A DNA stretch of 64,000 nucleotides from Streptomyces sp. BK239 (GCF_004217285.1 NZ_SHKS01000001.1:627195-691194); one strand, 5' to 3'. Shown: positions 8,725-16,687, counted from the stretch's first letter. Program-made: numbers and translations. Notes: generated by a model not told the origin, from the sequence alone.

Positions 8725-10135
8725 GCGCGGACACGCTCTCTGCCGGGGCGGCGGCGTGGACGCGCACCGCGTTGATGTCGTCGGTGCCGCGCAAAGCCCG
8801 GGCCACGGCCTGGATCTCGCGCAGCAGGTAAGTGGTGTCAGGGGTGGCGTCGGCTTCCGCGTCGGGAGACACGCCACGAGCCGACGTGTCACGAGCTGCC
8901 TGACCGGAGCCGGAAGCCTCGCCGCCGCCGGACGCCTCACCGGAGCCGGAAGCCTCGCCGCCGCCGGACGCCTCACCGGAGCCGGAAGCCTCGCCGGCGA
9001 CCGCCGCCCCGCCGGCGCCGGACGCCTCACCGGCGACAGCCGCCCCGCCCCGCCCCCCGCCCGCCGCGACCGCGTCCAGCAGCGCCACCGCCGCCGCGAG
9101 CGCCTGCGCCCGCCCCCGGTCGTGGCCGAGCGCGAGGGCAGCCTCGTAGGCCCGCCCGCGCAGCCCCTCGTCGAGCCGCCGGGACAGCGGAAGCAGCGCG
9201 TCGCGGATGAACGTCTCGCGGCGGATCAGCCGCAACTCCGGCGTGGCACGCAGCGCGAGCGGCTCACGGTCGCCGGTGACCTCCCGCATCAGCCGGGACA
9301 GCGGCCGCAGGTCCCGGTGCCGCCGCCGCACCAGCCAGCGTTCCTGGAGGTACTGGCCGGCGTGCGGGACGATGAAGCCGACCGCGACGAAGGTGGCGGC
9401 GACACAGGCGGCCGACGGGGCCACGTTCGTGTTGAGCCAGTCCAGGTCGTGACCGGTCCAACGGGCCGCCACGGCAGTGAACTTGGCCGCGCTGAACAGC
9501 AGGTTCGTCGCATAGCCGACGCCCAGGAAGCGCAGCCCCCAGCGCAGCCAGGCGTCGAGGCCGTCGGTGCGGATCCAGTTCCAGATCAGCCGGGCGGTGA
9601 TCGAGCAGGCCACGGTGTGCGCGGTGAGGTAGAGCAGGATCTCCTCGCGCATGAACGGCGTACCGGCGTAGTAGGTGTCCAGGTCCCGGATCTGCTCCAC
9701 GGGCACGTCGGCGAGCGCGAACAGCACCCACAGCGCGACGACCACCCCCGCGTACACGGAGACCACCCACCGGGTCGCGCGCCGGGTCGCCGCCGAGCGC
9801 TCGGCGCGGCCGTTGCGCCAGGCGATGATCAGCAGCAGCCAGGACGCGGAGAGCGCGGTCAGCAGCGAGTACACCCAGGGGGCGGCGATGTTGGGCACGC
9901 CGGTGACCCGGTTCGTCCAGGCGATCGTCTTGGGGGCGGCGAAAACGAACACCGCGCAGGCGAACACCAGCAGCCCGCCGACGGCCCGCAGCAGCGGGTC
10001 TCGCCACAGCTTGAGGATGCTGGGCAGCTTGATCGCCAGGGCGGCGGCGAGGACGACGGTCGGCAGCCAGAAGGACACGTACAGCCCGCTGAGGAAGTGT
10101 TCCGCGGCGAGAGCGCCGGGCGCGGGTGCCGTCAC
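8717..10135 (-). CDS. MAB_1171c-family multi-pass membrane protein
   Basis: A 472-residue protein with about seven hydrophobic segments in residues 15-250 (for example 'LYVSFWLPTVVLAAALAI' and 'WVVSVYAGVVVALWVLFAL'), followed by a cytoplasmic helical region. It resembles the MAB_1171c family of putative transporters, whose substrates are unknown. The C-terminal third holds a Gly/Glu/Ala/Ser repeat of about 45 residues encoded by a 36-bp tandem repeat. The GTG start overlaps the metalloprotease stop as GTGA (10132-10135), and the 3' end overlaps the oxidoreductase gene. The conserved trio suggests a membrane-linked complex or signalling unit. Confidence 0.72.
   Translation of the reverse strand: MTAPAPGALAAEHFLSGLYVSFWLPTVVLAAALAIKLPSILKLWRDPLLRAVGGLLVFACAVFVFAAPKTIAWTNRVTGVPNIAAPWVYSLLTALSASWLLLIIAWRNGRAERSAATRRATRWVVSVYAGVVVALWVLFALADVPVEQIRDLDTYYAGTPFMREEILLYLTAHTVACSITARLIWNWIRTDGLDAWLRWGLRFLGVGYATNLLFSAAKFTAVAARWTGHDLDWLNTNVAPSAACVAATFVAVGFIVPHAGQYLQERWLVRRRHRDLRPLSRLMREVTGDREPLALRATPELRLIRRETFIRDALLPLSRRLDEGLRGRAYEAALALGHDRGRAQALAAAVALLDAVAAGGGRGGAAVAGEASGAGGAAVAGEASGSGEASGGGEASGSGEASGGGEASGSGQAARDTSARGVSPDAEADATPDTTYLLREIQAVARALRGTDDINAVRVHAAAPAESVSAHE
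8904..8996. repeat. 36-bp tandem repeat, 2.6 copies, coding for a Gly/Ser/Glu/Ala spacer
   Basis: Two identical 36-bp units (8904-8939 and 8940-8975) are followed by 21 bp of a third. They encode alternating GEASGSG and GEASGGG units in the membrane protein's cytoplasmic part. Degenerate copies continue to about 9045. The unit is a multiple of three, so copy-number change would not break the frame. Confidence 0.9.
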
Positions 10136-10746
10136 CGCGCGGTCCCTCTGCGCCCCCGGTAGCCCATCGACCGCTGCACCGGCGTCAGCGACGACGACGG
10201 GTCGCCGCCGGGCGCGTTCAGGTACGGCCGCAGGGCCGCCGCGAGCCGGTGCCCGAACTCGTCGGCCTCCGACTCGTCCCGCCGACGCGAGCCGTTGCGG
10301 GCCGCGACGGCCAGGGCGATGTCGTCCCGGCCGGACCGCCCGGCGAAGACGTGCGCGGCGGCCGTGTCGACACCGTGGTGGTGGTGCCGGTGCCCCGCGT
10401 GCAGGTGCCACAACTCATGGCCGAGGATGACCAGTTGCTGCACGGCCTCGGCCCGTTCCTCGACGATGACGAGGTCGAAGTCCTGGAACTCCACCCACAG
10501 CCCGGTCACCTGGAACTCGTCGGGGAACCGCTCGAACCGCAGCTCGACGCGCCGTCCGCCGCGCACCGCGGTCATCTCCTCGCACAGCGCCCCGAACACC
10601 TCCGGCACGCCGTGCGGGGGGCGGGGCCGGGTCCGCAGCGCGGCGGACAGGACGCCGGCCAGCTCACGCATCGCCGGACCGTTCCTGCCGCGCCGCAGCG
10701 CCGAGGCGATGTGGGCCACCCTGGCACGCGCGCCCGCGATGTCCAT
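10132..10746 (-). CDS. ImmA/IrrE-like HEXXH metallo-endopeptidase
   Basis: A 204-residue protein with a zinc-protease motif 'LGHELWHLHAGH' (HEXXH), followed by an unusual His-rich stretch, and an acidic 'RRRDESEADEFGH' segment that supplies the probable third ligand. This matches the ImmA/IrrE peptidase family, which cleaves repressors or stress regulators; Streptomyces homologues are often labelled 'toxin component'. ATG 10746 is chosen because GGGAGGGGG lies 6 nt upstream. It heads a coupled three-gene operon. No XRE antirepressor target is adjacent, so its substrate is unknown. Confidence 0.75.
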   Translation of the reverse strand: MDIAGARARVAHIASALRRGRNGPAMRELAGVLSAALRTRPRPPHGVPEVFGALCEEMTAVRGGRRVELRFERFPDEFQVTGLWVEFQDFDLVIVEERAEAVQQLVILGHELWHLHAGHRHHHHGVDTAAAHVFAGRSGRDDIALAVAARNGSRRRDESEADEFGHRLAAALRPYLNAPGGDPSSSLTPVQRSMGYRGRRGTAR

Positions 10747-10842
10747 CGCGTCCCCCTCCCGGCCGCCGTGCGGCAACCTGTTCGAGGCTACGCGGCCGGA
10801 AGCACGCGGCGTCAAGCCTTGCCGGAAGACCTGCGGAAGATC

Positions 10843-10891
10843 CGCCGAAGACCCACCGGAGACCCGCCGAAACCCGACCGGAGACCCGCCG
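10843..10891. repeat. 22-bp imperfect direct repeats
   Basis: Two adjacent 22-bp units (10843-10864 and 10865-10886) share the core ACCGGAGACCCGCCG, seen at 10855-10869 and 10877-10891. A more decayed copy precedes them. They lie in non-coding sequence and no function is evident. Confidence 0.7.
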
Positions 10892-10988
10892 TGGCCCCAC
10901 GAAGGCCGGCGCGGAACCCGGGGCGAATCCTCACCGAAGGCCTTCGCCGTCCACCGCCCCATTGACGCGCGAACCGCTCCGATCTTAC

Positions 10989-11045
10989 GTTTTTGTTCGT
11001 TCCTGTTCGACCTCCCGAGCGGCCTCCGGTATTCCGAACACAAAC
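10989..11045. promoter_or_regulatory. Inverted repeat and TGTTCG half-sites upstream of abfA
   Basis: GTTTTTGTTCG (10989-10999) pairs with CGAACACAAAC (11035-11045) at 10 of 11 positions, and CTGTTCGA (11003-11010) lies between them. The arrangement ends about 50 bp before the abfA start. It resembles the half-sites before the IclR gene and the galactonate-type operon, so it may be an operator of the same regulator. Confidence 0.5.
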
Positions 11046-11097
11046 CCCCGTCGCGAGGCCCGAACACGAGTCACCGGACGACATCCGAAAGGCGCCC

Positions 11098-12612
11098 ATG
11101 AGAACCGCCCGCCTCGCCCTGGACCCCGCCTTCACCGTCGGCCGGGTCGACCCCCGGCTCTTCGGCTCCTTCGTCGAGCACCTCGGCCGCTGCGTCTACA
11201 CTGGCATCTACGAGCCGGGCCACCCCACGGCCGACGAGGACGGCATCCGCGCCGACGTCCTCGACCTGGTCCGCGAACTGGGCGTCACCGCCGTCCGCTA
11301 CCCCGGGGGCAACTTCGTCTCCGGCTACAAGTGGGAGGACTCGGTGGGTCCCGCCGAGGACCGTCCCCGCCGGCTCGACCTCGCCTGGCACTCCACCGAG
11401 ACCAACCGCTTCGGCCTGTCCGAGTACATCGCCTTCCTCCGCAAGATCGGCCCCCAGGCCGAACCCATGATGGCCGTCAACCTCGGCACCCGAGGTGTCG
11501 CCGAGGCCCTGGAACTCCAGGAGTACGCCAACCACGCGGAGGGCACCGCCCTGTCCGACCTCCGTGTCTCCCACGGCGACAAGGACCCCTTCGGCATCAG
11601 GCTGTGGTGCCTCGGCAACGAGATGGACGGCCCCTGGCAGACCGGCCACAAGACGGCCGAGGAGTACGGCCGCGTCGCCGCGGAGACGGCCCGCGCGATG
11701 CGCCAGATCGACCCGTCCGTGGAACTGGTCGCCTGCGGCTCCTCCAGCCAGAGCATGCCGACGTTCGCCGAGTGGGAGGCGACCGTCCTGAAGGAGACGT
11801 ACGACCTCGTCGACTACATCTCCCTGCACGCCTACTACTGGCCCGAGGACGGCGACCTCGACTCCTTCCTCGCCTCCGCAGTCGACATGGAGTCCTTCAT
11901 CGCCAACGTCGTCGCGACCGCCGACCACGTGGGCGCGCGGCTCAAGTCGAAGAAGCGGATCAACCTCTCCTTCGACGAGTGGAACGTCTGGTACCTGCCC
12001 CGGTGGGAGGAGCACGCCAAGGGCATCGAACAGCGCGACTGGCCGGAGGCCCCCCGCCTCCTGGAGGACAACTACAGCGTCATGGACGCGGTCGTCTTCG
12101 GCTCGCTGCTCATCGCCCTGCTGCGGCACGCCGACCGGGTGACGGTCGCCTGCCTCGCCCAGCTCGTCAACGTCATCGCCCCGATCATGACCGAGCCGGG
12201 CGGGCCGGCCTGGCGGCAGACGACGTTCTTCCCCTTCGCCCAGGCCTCCCGGCACGGCCGCGGCGAGGTCCTCGACGTGCGCGTGGACTCGCCGACGCAC
12301 GAGACGAAGAAGTACGGCGAGACGGACCTGCTGCACGCCACCGCCGTGCGCGCGGAGGACGGCACGCTCACGGTGTTCGCGGTCAACCGCAGCCGTACGG
12401 AGGCCCTGCCGCTGGAGGCGGCGCTGAACGGCCTCGGCGTCACGCGGATCGTCGAGCACAGCGTGCTCGCGGACGCCGACCCGGACGCCCGCAACACCCT
12501 CGACGACCCCGAGCGGGTGACTCCGCACGCCGCCGAGGGCACCACGCTCGCCGACGGGACGCTCACGGCGACGCTGGAGCCGCTGTCGTGGAACGTGATC
12601 CGCCTGGGGTGA
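11098..12612 (+). CDS. abfA: Alpha-L-arabinofuranosidase, GH51
   Basis: A 504-residue retaining glycosidase releasing L-arabinose from arabino-oligosaccharides. The (beta/alpha)8 catalytic domain carries the acid/base Glu in 'GNEMDGPW' (about residue 175) and the nucleophile Glu in 'FDEWNVWY' (about residue 295); a C-terminal beta-sandwich follows. There is no signal peptide, as is usual for intracellular GH51 enzymes that act on imported oligosaccharides. The ATG follows GAAAGG by 7 nt. Upstream inverted repeats suggest control by an IclR-type regulator. It is the only glycoside hydrolase in the window; its product could feed the sugar transporter and oxidation genes at 30-38 kb. Confidence 0.93.
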   Translation: MRTARLALDPAFTVGRVDPRLFGSFVEHLGRCVYTGIYEPGHPTADEDGIRADVLDLVRELGVTAVRYPGGNFVSGYKWEDSVGPAEDRPRRLDLAWHSTETNRFGLSEYIAFLRKIGPQAEPMMAVNLGTRGVAEALELQEYANHAEGTALSDLRVSHGDKDPFGIRLWCLGNEMDGPWQTGHKTAEEYGRVAAETARAMRQIDPSVELVACGSSSQSMPTFAEWEATVLKETYDLVDYISLHAYYWPEDGDLDSFLASAVDMESFIANVVATADHVGARLKSKKRINLSFDEWNVWYLPRWEEHAKGIEQRDWPEAPRLLEDNYSVMDAVVFGSLLIALLRHADRVTVACLAQLVNVIAPIMTEPGGPAWRQTTFFPFAQASRHGRGEVLDVRVDSPTHETKKYGETDLLHATAVRAEDGTLTVFAVNRSRTEALPLEAALNGLGVTRIVEHSVLADADPDARNTLDDPERVTPHAAEGTTLADGTLTATLEPLSWNVIRLG

Positions 12613-12649
12613 TCCGTTCCGGAGCGGCGGGTGGCCTCACAATGGGCTT

Positions 12650-13108
12650 ATGAGGATCTCGGCACGGGCTGACTACGCGGTACGGGCGGTACTCGAACTG
12701 GCCGTACGGCAGGGCGGCGACCCGGTGAAGGCGGAGGCCGTCTCCGAAGCCCAGGGCATCCCGCACAAGTTCCTGGAGGGGATCCTCGGCGACCTCAGGC
12801 GCGGCGGGATCGTGGAGAGCCGGCGCGGCGGTGGCGGCGGCTACCGGCTGGCGCGCGAGCCGGGCAGCATCACCGTCGCGGACGTCATCAGGGCGGTGGA
12901 CGGCCCGATCGTCTCGGTCCGCGGCGAACGGCCCACCGGCCTCACCTACACGGGCACCGCCGAGCCCCTGCTGCCCCTGTGGATCGCGCTGCGCGCCAAC
13001 GTCCGCAAGATCCTGGAGGGCGTCACGGTCGCCGACATCGCGGCCGGCGCCCTCCCGGAGCCCGTGCGCGAACTGGCGGCGGAACCGGCGGCATGGGAGA
13101 ACCCGTAA
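12650..13108 (+). CDS. Rrf2-family transcriptional regulator lacking cysteines
   Basis: A 152-residue winged-helix regulator starting 'RISARADYAVRAVLELA', the typical Rrf2 N-terminus, with the recognition and wing segments 'IPHKFLEGILGDLRRGGIV' and 'RRGGGGGYRLA'. Cluster-binding Rrf2 proteins (IscR, NsrR, RsrR) use cysteines, but this chain contains none, so it cannot bind an iron-sulfur cluster through Cys and may sense something else. No Shine-Dalgarno sequence is seen; CACAAT (12638-12643) lies 6 nt before the ATG, suggesting a leaderless transcript initiated in the short gap after abfA. Confidence 0.85.
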   Translation: MRISARADYAVRAVLELAVRQGGDPVKAEAVSEAQGIPHKFLEGILGDLRRGGIVESRRGGGGGYRLAREPGSITVADVIRAVDGPIVSVRGERPTGLTYTGTAEPLLPLWIALRANVRKILEGVTVADIAAGALPEPVRELAAEPAAWENP

Positions 13109-13328
13109 GGCCCCGGCGGGCTCGGCCCGTGAACCGGAGGGGTGTGTGAACCGGTCGGCGTGAATGGCCGGGGATCGGTCTGTCCGCGTCCCGGGCGGCT
13201 CCTTACGATGCGATCGCCTCGCCGCTTCACAGCAACTCCATGCGTTCTTCACAGAGTTCGACTGTTCGGCTGTGGAGGGGCCCGGCGCATCCACCCCCCC
13301 CACCGATCCCGAACGAAGGGGAGAGACC

Positions 13329-13976
13329 ATGGCTAGTGGCCTGCTCCTGGGCGGCGCGGTCGCCGCTCTCGTCACCGCCGCCGTGCCGGCGCACAGCCCG
13401 TCGTCCTTCGACAACCCGCCGCCTGACAAGATCGTGATCACCATCGCCACGGTGAACGGCTCCGGCTGCCCCGCCGGCACCGCCGCCGTAGCCGTCTCCG
13501 CCGACAACACCGCCTTCACGGTGACCTACAGCGACTACCTGGCGCAGGTCGGCGGCAACTCCGACCCCACGGCGTTCCGCAAGAACTGTCAGCTGAACCT
13601 GAAGGTGCACGTCCCGCAGGGGTTCACCTACGCGATCGCCAGCGCGGACTACCGGGGCTTCGCCTCGCTCCAGCCCGGCGCGACGGCCGTCCAGCGGGCC
13701 TCGTACTACTTCCAGGGCTCGTCCAGCACCGTCTACAAGAACCACAACTTCAGCGGCGCCTACAACGACAACTGGCAGGCCACCGACACCACGGACTGGG
13801 CCCAGCTCGTCTACGCGCCCTGCGGGGTCCAGCGCAACTTCAACATCAACACGGAGCTGCGCGTGAACGCGGGCACCTCCTCGCCGGGCAAGGTCAGCTT
13901 CATGACCATGGACTCGACGGACGGCGACATCAGCACGACCTACCACATGGCGTGGAAGGAGTGCCCGGGCAAGTGA
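13329..13976 (+). CDS. Secreted DUF4360-type protein
   Basis: A 215-residue exported protein. Residues 1-22 form a short signal peptide ('LLLGGAVAALVTAAVPAHS'). The mature part is beta-rich and aromatic, with four cysteines (in 'GSGCPAG', 'KNCQLN', 'APCGVQ' and 'KECPGK') placed for two disulfides. This agrees with the DUF4360 family of secreted actinobacterial proteins of unknown function. The ATG follows GAAGGGGAG. An upstream in-frame start at 13164 lacks a ribosome site and would bury the signal peptide, so it is rejected. A hairpin follows the gene. Confidence 0.8.
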   Translation: MASGLLLGGAVAALVTAAVPAHSPSSFDNPPPDKIVITIATVNGSGCPAGTAAVAVSADNTAFTVTYSDYLAQVGGNSDPTAFRKNCQLNLKVHVPQGFTYAIASADYRGFASLQPGATAVQRASYYFQGSSSTVYKNHNFSGAYNDNWQATDTTDWAQLVYAPCGVQRNFNINTELRVNAGTSSPGKVSFMTMDSTDGDISTTYHMAWKECPGK

Positions 13977-13983
13977 CCCGACA

Positions 13984-14018
13984 GGGGCCGCCCGTCGCCT
14001 TCCGGCACGGACGGCCCC
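13984..14018. terminator. Hairpin between convergent DUF4360 and DUF397 genes
   Basis: GGGGCCGCCCGT (13984-13995) pairs with ACGGACGGCCCC (14007-14018) at 11 of 12 positions around an 11-nt loop. It starts 8 bp after the DUF4360 stop and lies beyond the end of the opposing gene, so it could serve both. Confidence 0.65.
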
Positions 14019-14023
14019 GACGG

Positions 14024-14206
14024 TCACCGCGCGGCGTACGCGACGAAGTCGGCCCAGGCGGCGGGGGAGAGGGCGAGCTGGGGACCGCTCTTGTCCTTGC
14101 TGTCACGGACGTGGATGTGTCCGGGGAGGGTGGCGACCTCGATGCAGTTGTCGCCGGAGCCGCTGCTGTAGCTGCTCTTGAACCAGGCCAGTTCGGACGT
14201 GCTCAT
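14024..14206 (-). CDS. DUF397 domain protein (WhiJ-partner type)
   Basis: A 60-residue protein with the DUF397 layout: 'AWFKSSYSSGSGDNCIEVA', then 'VRDSKDKSGP' and 'LSPAAWADFV'. In Streptomyces such small proteins are encoded next to WhiJ-like XRE regulators and are thought to modulate them, probably by direct contact. Its ATG overlaps the regulator stop as ATGA (14203-14206), so the two are made together. Together with the regulator and the divergent ATPase gene it forms the common actinomycete three-part set. Confidence 0.88.
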   Translation of the reverse strand: MSTSELAWFKSSYSSGSGDNCIEVATLPGHIHVRDSKDKSGPQLALSPAAWADFVAYAAR

Positions 14207-15045
14207 AGGTCTCCTCGCATCCGTTGCAGCAGGCTCACGGAGTCCTGGATGGTGAGAGCCTGTGAGCGAATCCTGGCATACCGATTCTGCAGCACGCTGA
14301 TGCCTTTCGGGTCGGAGATGAGGTGGCCGCTCTCCTGACCCTCGCTGTATCCGAACCACTTGTGCTTCGGGGTTTCCAACAGCGCGATCGGGCCGTGCAG
14401 TCCGGCATGTGACGTCTGGACCAGTGGCATGATCTGAATCTCGACGTTCCGGAGTTCCGCAACGCTGAGCAGGTGATCGATGGCGGCACGGGTCACGTCC
14501 AGGCCGCCGGTTCGACGAAGGATCACGTGCTCTTCGATGATGAAGTTGAACGCGGTGTTCGGCCGCTCCCGCAGCAACTGCTGGCGCTCGGCTCGGGCGG
14601 CCCAATTGGCCTCGATCTGCCCATCGTCCAGCGGCGGCAGCTGGTCGGCGAACAGTTGCCGGGCGTAGGCCTCGGTCTGCAACAAGCCCGGAATCATGCG
14701 GCATTCGTAGTTGAAGAGACTGATCGCTGTTCTCTCCATGCTGGCCCAGCGGCGGAACCACGCCGCCAACCCCACCTGCCGTACCAGGTGCACGGCGGCC
14801 TTCCGCAGCGCCCCCGTGTTGCCCAGTACCGCCTCCGCCGCCTCGACGAAGTCGACGTCCGGCATGCGCCTGCCCAACTCCACGGAGGCGACCGTGTGTT
14901 TGGAGAACCCGACCAGGTTGCCGAACTCCTCCCTGCTCAGTCCGTGGAACTCGCGCAGAGCCTGGACGACCGCCCCGAACGTCCGCAGACTGTCCGAGGA
15001 CTCCGGCTCACCGCCGCCCGCACCCACCCGTCCGTCGACCGCCAT
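14203..15045 (-). CDS. XRE/DUF5753 regulator (WhiJ-like)
   Basis: A 280-residue protein with an N-terminal helix-turn-helix (residues 20-75, 'LSREEFGNLVGFSKHTVASVE') and a C-terminal DUF5753 domain (residues 95-275) containing 'MIPGLLQTEAYAR' and 'QIMPLVQTSHAGLHGP'. WhiJ, the best-known relative, controls sporulation in S. coelicolor, and most paralogues are uncharacterised. ATG 15045 is preferred to 15066 because GGGAGGTGG precedes it. It is divergent from a RsbW-like ATPase gene, and the shared 129-bp gap probably holds its operator. Confidence 0.87.
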   Translation of the reverse strand: MAVDGRVGAGGGEPESSDSLRTFGAVVQALREFHGLSREEFGNLVGFSKHTVASVELGRRMPDVDFVEAAEAVLGNTGALRKAAVHLVRQVGLAAWFRRWASMERTAISLFNYECRMIPGLLQTEAYARQLFADQLPPLDDGQIEANWAARAERQQLLRERPNTAFNFIIEEHVILRRTGGLDVTRAAIDHLLSVAELRNVEIQIMPLVQTSHAGLHGPIALLETPKHKWFGYSEGQESGHLISDPKGISVLQNRYARIRSQALTIQDSVSLLQRMRGDL

Positions 15046-15174
15046 CGGCCACCTCCCTCGCGGCAATGGTCACGTGGAGTCACCAGTACTGTCCAGTGAG
15101 TGACCGTGTACGCTGCGCGAGCGTACGCGGCACGTCGCTGGAGAAGTGGGCTCCACTCACGCCACATTGGCCGC

Positions 15175-15666
15175 ATGACTGCTCGCTCCACCCCTCGACC
15201 GACCCGACTTCCGGTCACCGTACGTGCGTTCACGCAGCGGCTGAGCGCGACGCCGCGCGGGGCGCGGCTGGCCAGGCGCCTGGCGCTGAGCCAGCTCGAC
15301 GCGTGGGGCATCCCGCACGGCACGGACGTGTCGGAGGCGGTCGCCGTGATCGTGGCCGAGCTGGCGGCGAACGCGGTGACCCACGGCCGGGTGCCGGGCC
15401 GGGACTTCGAGCTGCGGCTGTCGCTCGTCGCGGGGAGCGTCCGCGTCGAGGTGAGCGACACCCGGGCCGAACCGCCGCTTCCGCCGGGACCGAACGCCGT
15501 ACGGGAGCCGCTGCCGCTGGAGGAGGGCGGCCGGGGGCTGGTGCTGGTGCACGCGCTGGCGGCCCGCTGGGAGGTGGTGGACCGGGTGCCGCCGCCGGGG
15601 AAGACGGTGCGCGCGGAGGTCGACGTGCCGGGATGGCTGGGGATCGTGAAGAGATGTCCGGTCTGA
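15175..15666 (+). CDS. ATP-binding protein, RsbW/anti-sigma-like HATPase
   Basis: A 163-residue GHKL-fold protein. The N box 'ELAANAVTHG', the G1-type 'VSDTRAEPP' and the glycine-rich 'EEGGRGLVLVHALA' are present and complete, so it should bind ATP. Proteins of this size in Streptomyces act as anti-sigma factor kinases or as partners of WhiJ-like sets; no sigma factor or anti-anti-sigma gene is adjacent, so the target is unknown. No Shine-Dalgarno is visible; CACATT ends 6 nt before the ATG, so the mRNA may be leaderless. It is divergent from the XRE gene. Confidence 0.83.
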   Translation: MTARSTPRPTRLPVTVRAFTQRLSATPRGARLARRLALSQLDAWGIPHGTDVSEAVAVIVAELAANAVTHGRVPGRDFELRLSLVAGSVRVEVSDTRAEPPLPPGPNAVREPLPLEEGGRGLVLVHALAARWEVVDRVPPPGKTVRAEVDVPGWLGIVKRCPV

Positions 15667-15694
15667 GTGGCCCCGGAGGCGGCGGGGTCGCACT

Positions 15695-15730
15695 GACCGG
15701 GCGTCACCGCGCGCTCGGTGACACCCGGTC
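15695..15730. terminator. Hairpin between ATPase and dioxygenase genes
   Basis: The 15-nt arms at 15695-15709 and 15716-15730 (GACCGGGCGTCACCG on the left) pair with one mismatch around a 6-nt loop, between two convergent genes. Confidence 0.7.
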
Positions 15731-15752
15731 GGCGCTCAGGCCCTCGCGACGG

Positions 15753-16526
15753 TCAGCTGGTCTCCACGCCGAGGGTCAGGGCGCCCGCGTAGCCGGCGGA
15801 GGGTGAACTCCCCAGCGCGGACAGGGTGAGCAGCCCGGAGGCCGCGCCGCCCCCGTCGTAGATCGAGTCCCGGGCGAGGGTGGTCCGGGTGACGCGGTTG
15901 GTGGAGTACGGCGAGATCGCGGCGACCCGGGTGGTGACGGTCTCGCTGAAGAAGAGCTGGCCGGTGTGGATCTCCCGGCCGCCCGTGAAGTGGCCGTCGG
16001 AGGTCAGGGTGACGCCGGTGTGGACCTTGACGTGGATGTGGATGCAGCGGCCCACGTACCAGCCGGGGTAGACGGACGTGATGACCGCGACGCCGGCGGA
16101 GTTCGTGAGCACTCCGCCGCGCAGGAAGGTGCCGTTGTCGGGCTCGCTGTGTCCGTTCTTGCCGACGAAGCCGGAGTACTCGCCGAGCGCGTCGGCGTGC
16201 CAGAGCTCGACGAGTGCGCCCCGGAGCGGGGCGCAGGTGTCGTCGTCGACGACGGTGAGGGTCAGCTTCAGCGGGACGCCGGGCTTGCCCTCGCTGATGT
16301 CGGAGCGGACGTACTGCCCGTCGAGGTAGTAGGGGCCTTCGGTCATCTCCCGCGTGAGCGTGCACACGGCTGCGGCCGCGGTGTCCTGGCGGGTGCCGTT
16401 GAGGGCGCCGGCCGAGGCGGCGCCTCCCACGGCCAGGGCGGCGGCGGTGGCGCCGCCGGCGACCAGCACCGTGCGACGCGCGACGGGGATACGGCTTTCC
16501 GAATTGCTCGAAGAGGTGTCTGTCAT
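15753..16526 (-). CDS. Exported intradiol ring-cleavage dioxygenase family protein
   Basis: A 257-residue protein whose N-terminus has a twin-arginine motif ('PVARRTVLVAGG') and an Ala-rich hydrophobic stretch, indicating Tat export. The mature part carries the intradiol dioxygenase core: 'TEGPYYLDGQ' with one iron tyrosine, 'ALVELWHADALGEYSG', and 'YPGWYVGRCIHIHVKVH' with the second tyrosine and two histidines. It probably cleaves catechol-like rings outside the cell, for example from lignin or humus, which is known for other Streptomyces secreted members. The start is uncertain: ATG 16526 or GTG 16532; a GGGAGG lies rather far upstream. Confidence 0.85.
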   Translation of the reverse strand: MTDTSSSNSESRIPVARRTVLVAGGATAAALAVGGAASAGALNGTRQDTAAAAVCTLTREMTEGPYYLDGQYVRSDISEGKPGVPLKLTLTVVDDDTCAPLRGALVELWHADALGEYSGFVGKNGHSEPDNGTFLRGGVLTNSAGVAVITSVYPGWYVGRCIHIHVKVHTGVTLTSDGHFTGGREIHTGQLFFSETVTTRVAAISPYSTNRVTRTTLARDSIYDGGGAASGLLTLSALGSSPSAGYAGALTLGVETS

Positions 16527-16641
16527 GAACACGGCATGTTAGGGAGCCTCCCTGTCAGCCACCTGTCAGTTCGGCAAAGCGCCGCCCCGTCAAGTCGCTT
16601 GCGGGCCGCGTCGAAGCGCCCGCGCCCCGGGACACGGCGAA

Positions 16642-16672
16642 GCCCCCGGCCGACTGGCTGTCGGCCGGGGGC
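16642..16672. terminator. Strong hairpin after the putative immunity gene
   Basis: The 13-bp perfect arms GCCCCCGGCCGAC (16642-16654) and GTCGGCCGGGGGC (16660-16672) enclose a 5-nt loop. The hairpin lies 16 bp beyond the end of the leftward immunity-type gene. Confidence 0.85.
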
Positions 16673-16687
16673 TCGGTGTCCGTCACC

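Larger units (their letters stand above)
10747..11097. other. 351-bp gene-free interval with 22-bp repeats and abfA regulatory region
   Basis: The interval separates the divergent metalloprotease and arabinofuranosidase genes. It holds degenerate 22-bp direct repeats (10843-10891) and, nearer abfA, an A/T-richer section (10981-11045) with an inverted repeat and extra TGTTCG half-sites. The long open frame that crosses it from the metalloprotease side has no ribosome site, and the 22-bp period is not a multiple of three, so I treat it as non-coding. Confidence 0.6.

Noticed and set aside
8904..9045. Possible CRISPR-like repeat array
   Set aside because: The repeats are directly adjacent without spacers, in frame, and encode a Gly/Ser/Glu linker.
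10132..11067. Longer start for the metalloprotease gene
   Set aside because: The extra 107 codons cross non-coding 22-bp repeats and the abfA operator; ATG 10746 has a good ribosome site.
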